Source: Planctomycetota bacterium (GTDB lineage Bacteria > Planctomycetota > J058 > J103). Taken from it: a DNA stretch of 7,314 nt. The notes below the pieces were generated by a model. It did no database searches. It saw nothing but the letters and a program-made list of their open reading frames with translations, and was not told where the DNA came from. The stretch lies in the NCBI GenBank assembly GCA_003694875.1, contig RFJN01000231.1, forward strand, positions 1-7,314, in the 5' to 3' direction. Numbering within the stretch: position 1 is the stretch's first letter; every line of letters begins with the position of its first letter. Below, one piece after another: positions 6,886 through 7,314 of this stretch. Made by a program: the position numbers and the translations under genes.

Positions 6886-7314
6886 ATGGAGAGGATCCTC
6901 GTGAGCGCGTGCCTGCTCGGGCACGAGGTGCGCTACGACGGCGGCCACTGCGCGCAGGGGGGGCTGCTCGCACGGTGGCAGGCCGAGGGGCGGCTCGTGC
7001 CGCTGTGCCCCGAGGTTGCCGGCGGGCTGGGCGTGCCGCGCCCGCCGGCGGAGATCGAGGGTGGCGATGCACGCGCGGTGCTCGCCGGCCGGGCGCGGGT
7101 GCGGCGGATCGACGGCGTCGACGTGACCGCGGCCTACTTGCGCGGGGCGGACGCGGCGGCCGCGCTGTGTCGCCGCGAGGGGATCGGTGTGGCGATCCTC
7201 AAGGAGGGGAGCCCGGCGTGCGGGGTGCGGCGGGTGCGCGACGGCAGCTTTCAGGGTCGGCGCGTCGCAGGTCGTGGCGTCGTCGCCGAACGGCTCGCCC
7301 GGGACGGGATCCGC
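6886..7314 (+). CDS. DUF523 family protein, TudS-like (partial, 3' end missing)
   Basis: The 143 residues present run off the right edge with no stop. They match the DUF523 pattern: ILVSACLLG (4-12), VRYDGG (15-20), LCPEVAGGL (40-48), PRPPAEI (51-57), DVTAAYLRGA (79-88), ILKEGSPACG (104-113) and DGSFQG (119-124). C9, C41 and C112 correspond to the three conserved cysteines that, in the DUF523 thiouracil desulfidase TudS, hold an iron-sulfur cluster; E43 and S109 are also in conserved positions. Whether this copy desulfurates thiouracil is unknown, as most family members are uncharacterised. DUF523 is usually about 150 residues, so only a short tail should be missing unless a second domain (such as DUF1722) follows. 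No clear Shine-Dalgarno precedes ATG 6886. AGAGG lies just after it, ahead of an in-frame GTG (6901), but that start would remove the first conserved strand. The stem-loop upstream suggests a separate transcript from the fad genes. Confidence 0.87.
   Translation, partial: MERILVSACLLGHEVRYDGGHCAQGGLLARWQAEGRLVPLCPEVAGGLGVPRPPAEIEGGDARAVLAGRARVRRIDGVDVTAAYLRGADAAAALCRREGIGVAILKEGSPACGVRRVRDGSFQGRRVAGRGVVAERLARDGIR

Noticed and set aside
4395..6887. An 830-codon open frame on the minus strand, antisense to the FadN-type gene
   Set aside because: Same compositional shadow: no recognisable domain, and it covers a gene whose catalytic residues are all identifiable on the plus strand.

Overview
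The window is very GC-rich throughout, with strong G/C preference at third codon positions, and reads as chromosomal DNA of a Gram-negative bacterium, most likely a high-GC proteobacterium. A secreted protein with a PEP-CTERM sorting tail supports a Gram-negative host that makes an exosortase. No phage, insertion sequence, CRISPR array, tRNA or rRNA is visible.

Layout, all on the + strand: the last few codons of an upstream gene may end at 49, followed by about 180 bases with no recognisable gene. A secreted PEP-CTERM protein of unknown function (228-1052) is closed by a strong hairpin terminator (about 1077-1125). Next is a short leader holding an 18-base near-perfect palindrome (1172-1189), a good operator candidate. 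Three fatty-acid beta-oxidation genes follow: a VLCAD-like acyl-CoA dehydrogenase (1252-3117), a thiolase (3184-4332) and a fused 3-hydroxyacyl-CoA dehydrogenase/enoyl-CoA hydratase of the FadN type (4422-6755). A long stem-loop (6779-6830) follows the last of these. A DUF523/TudS-like protein begins at 6886 and runs off the right edge.

The three central genes together encode all four steps of a beta-oxidation turn. The dehydrogenase makes the trans-2-enoyl-CoA, the FadN-type protein hydrates it and oxidises the 3-hydroxyacyl-CoA, and the thiolase releases acetyl-CoA. The gene set and the domain order of the fusion (dehydrogenase first, hydratase last) match the Bacillus subtilis fadNAE type rather than the E. 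coli fadBA type, but here the order is E-A-N. No electron-transfer flavoprotein, acyl-CoA synthetase or regulator gene lies in the window.

This is mostly an ordinary metabolic region. The points most worth a second look are the palindrome ahead of the operon, unusual residues in one conserved loop of the thiolase, and the start of the FadN-type gene. I see no sign of an undescribed system.
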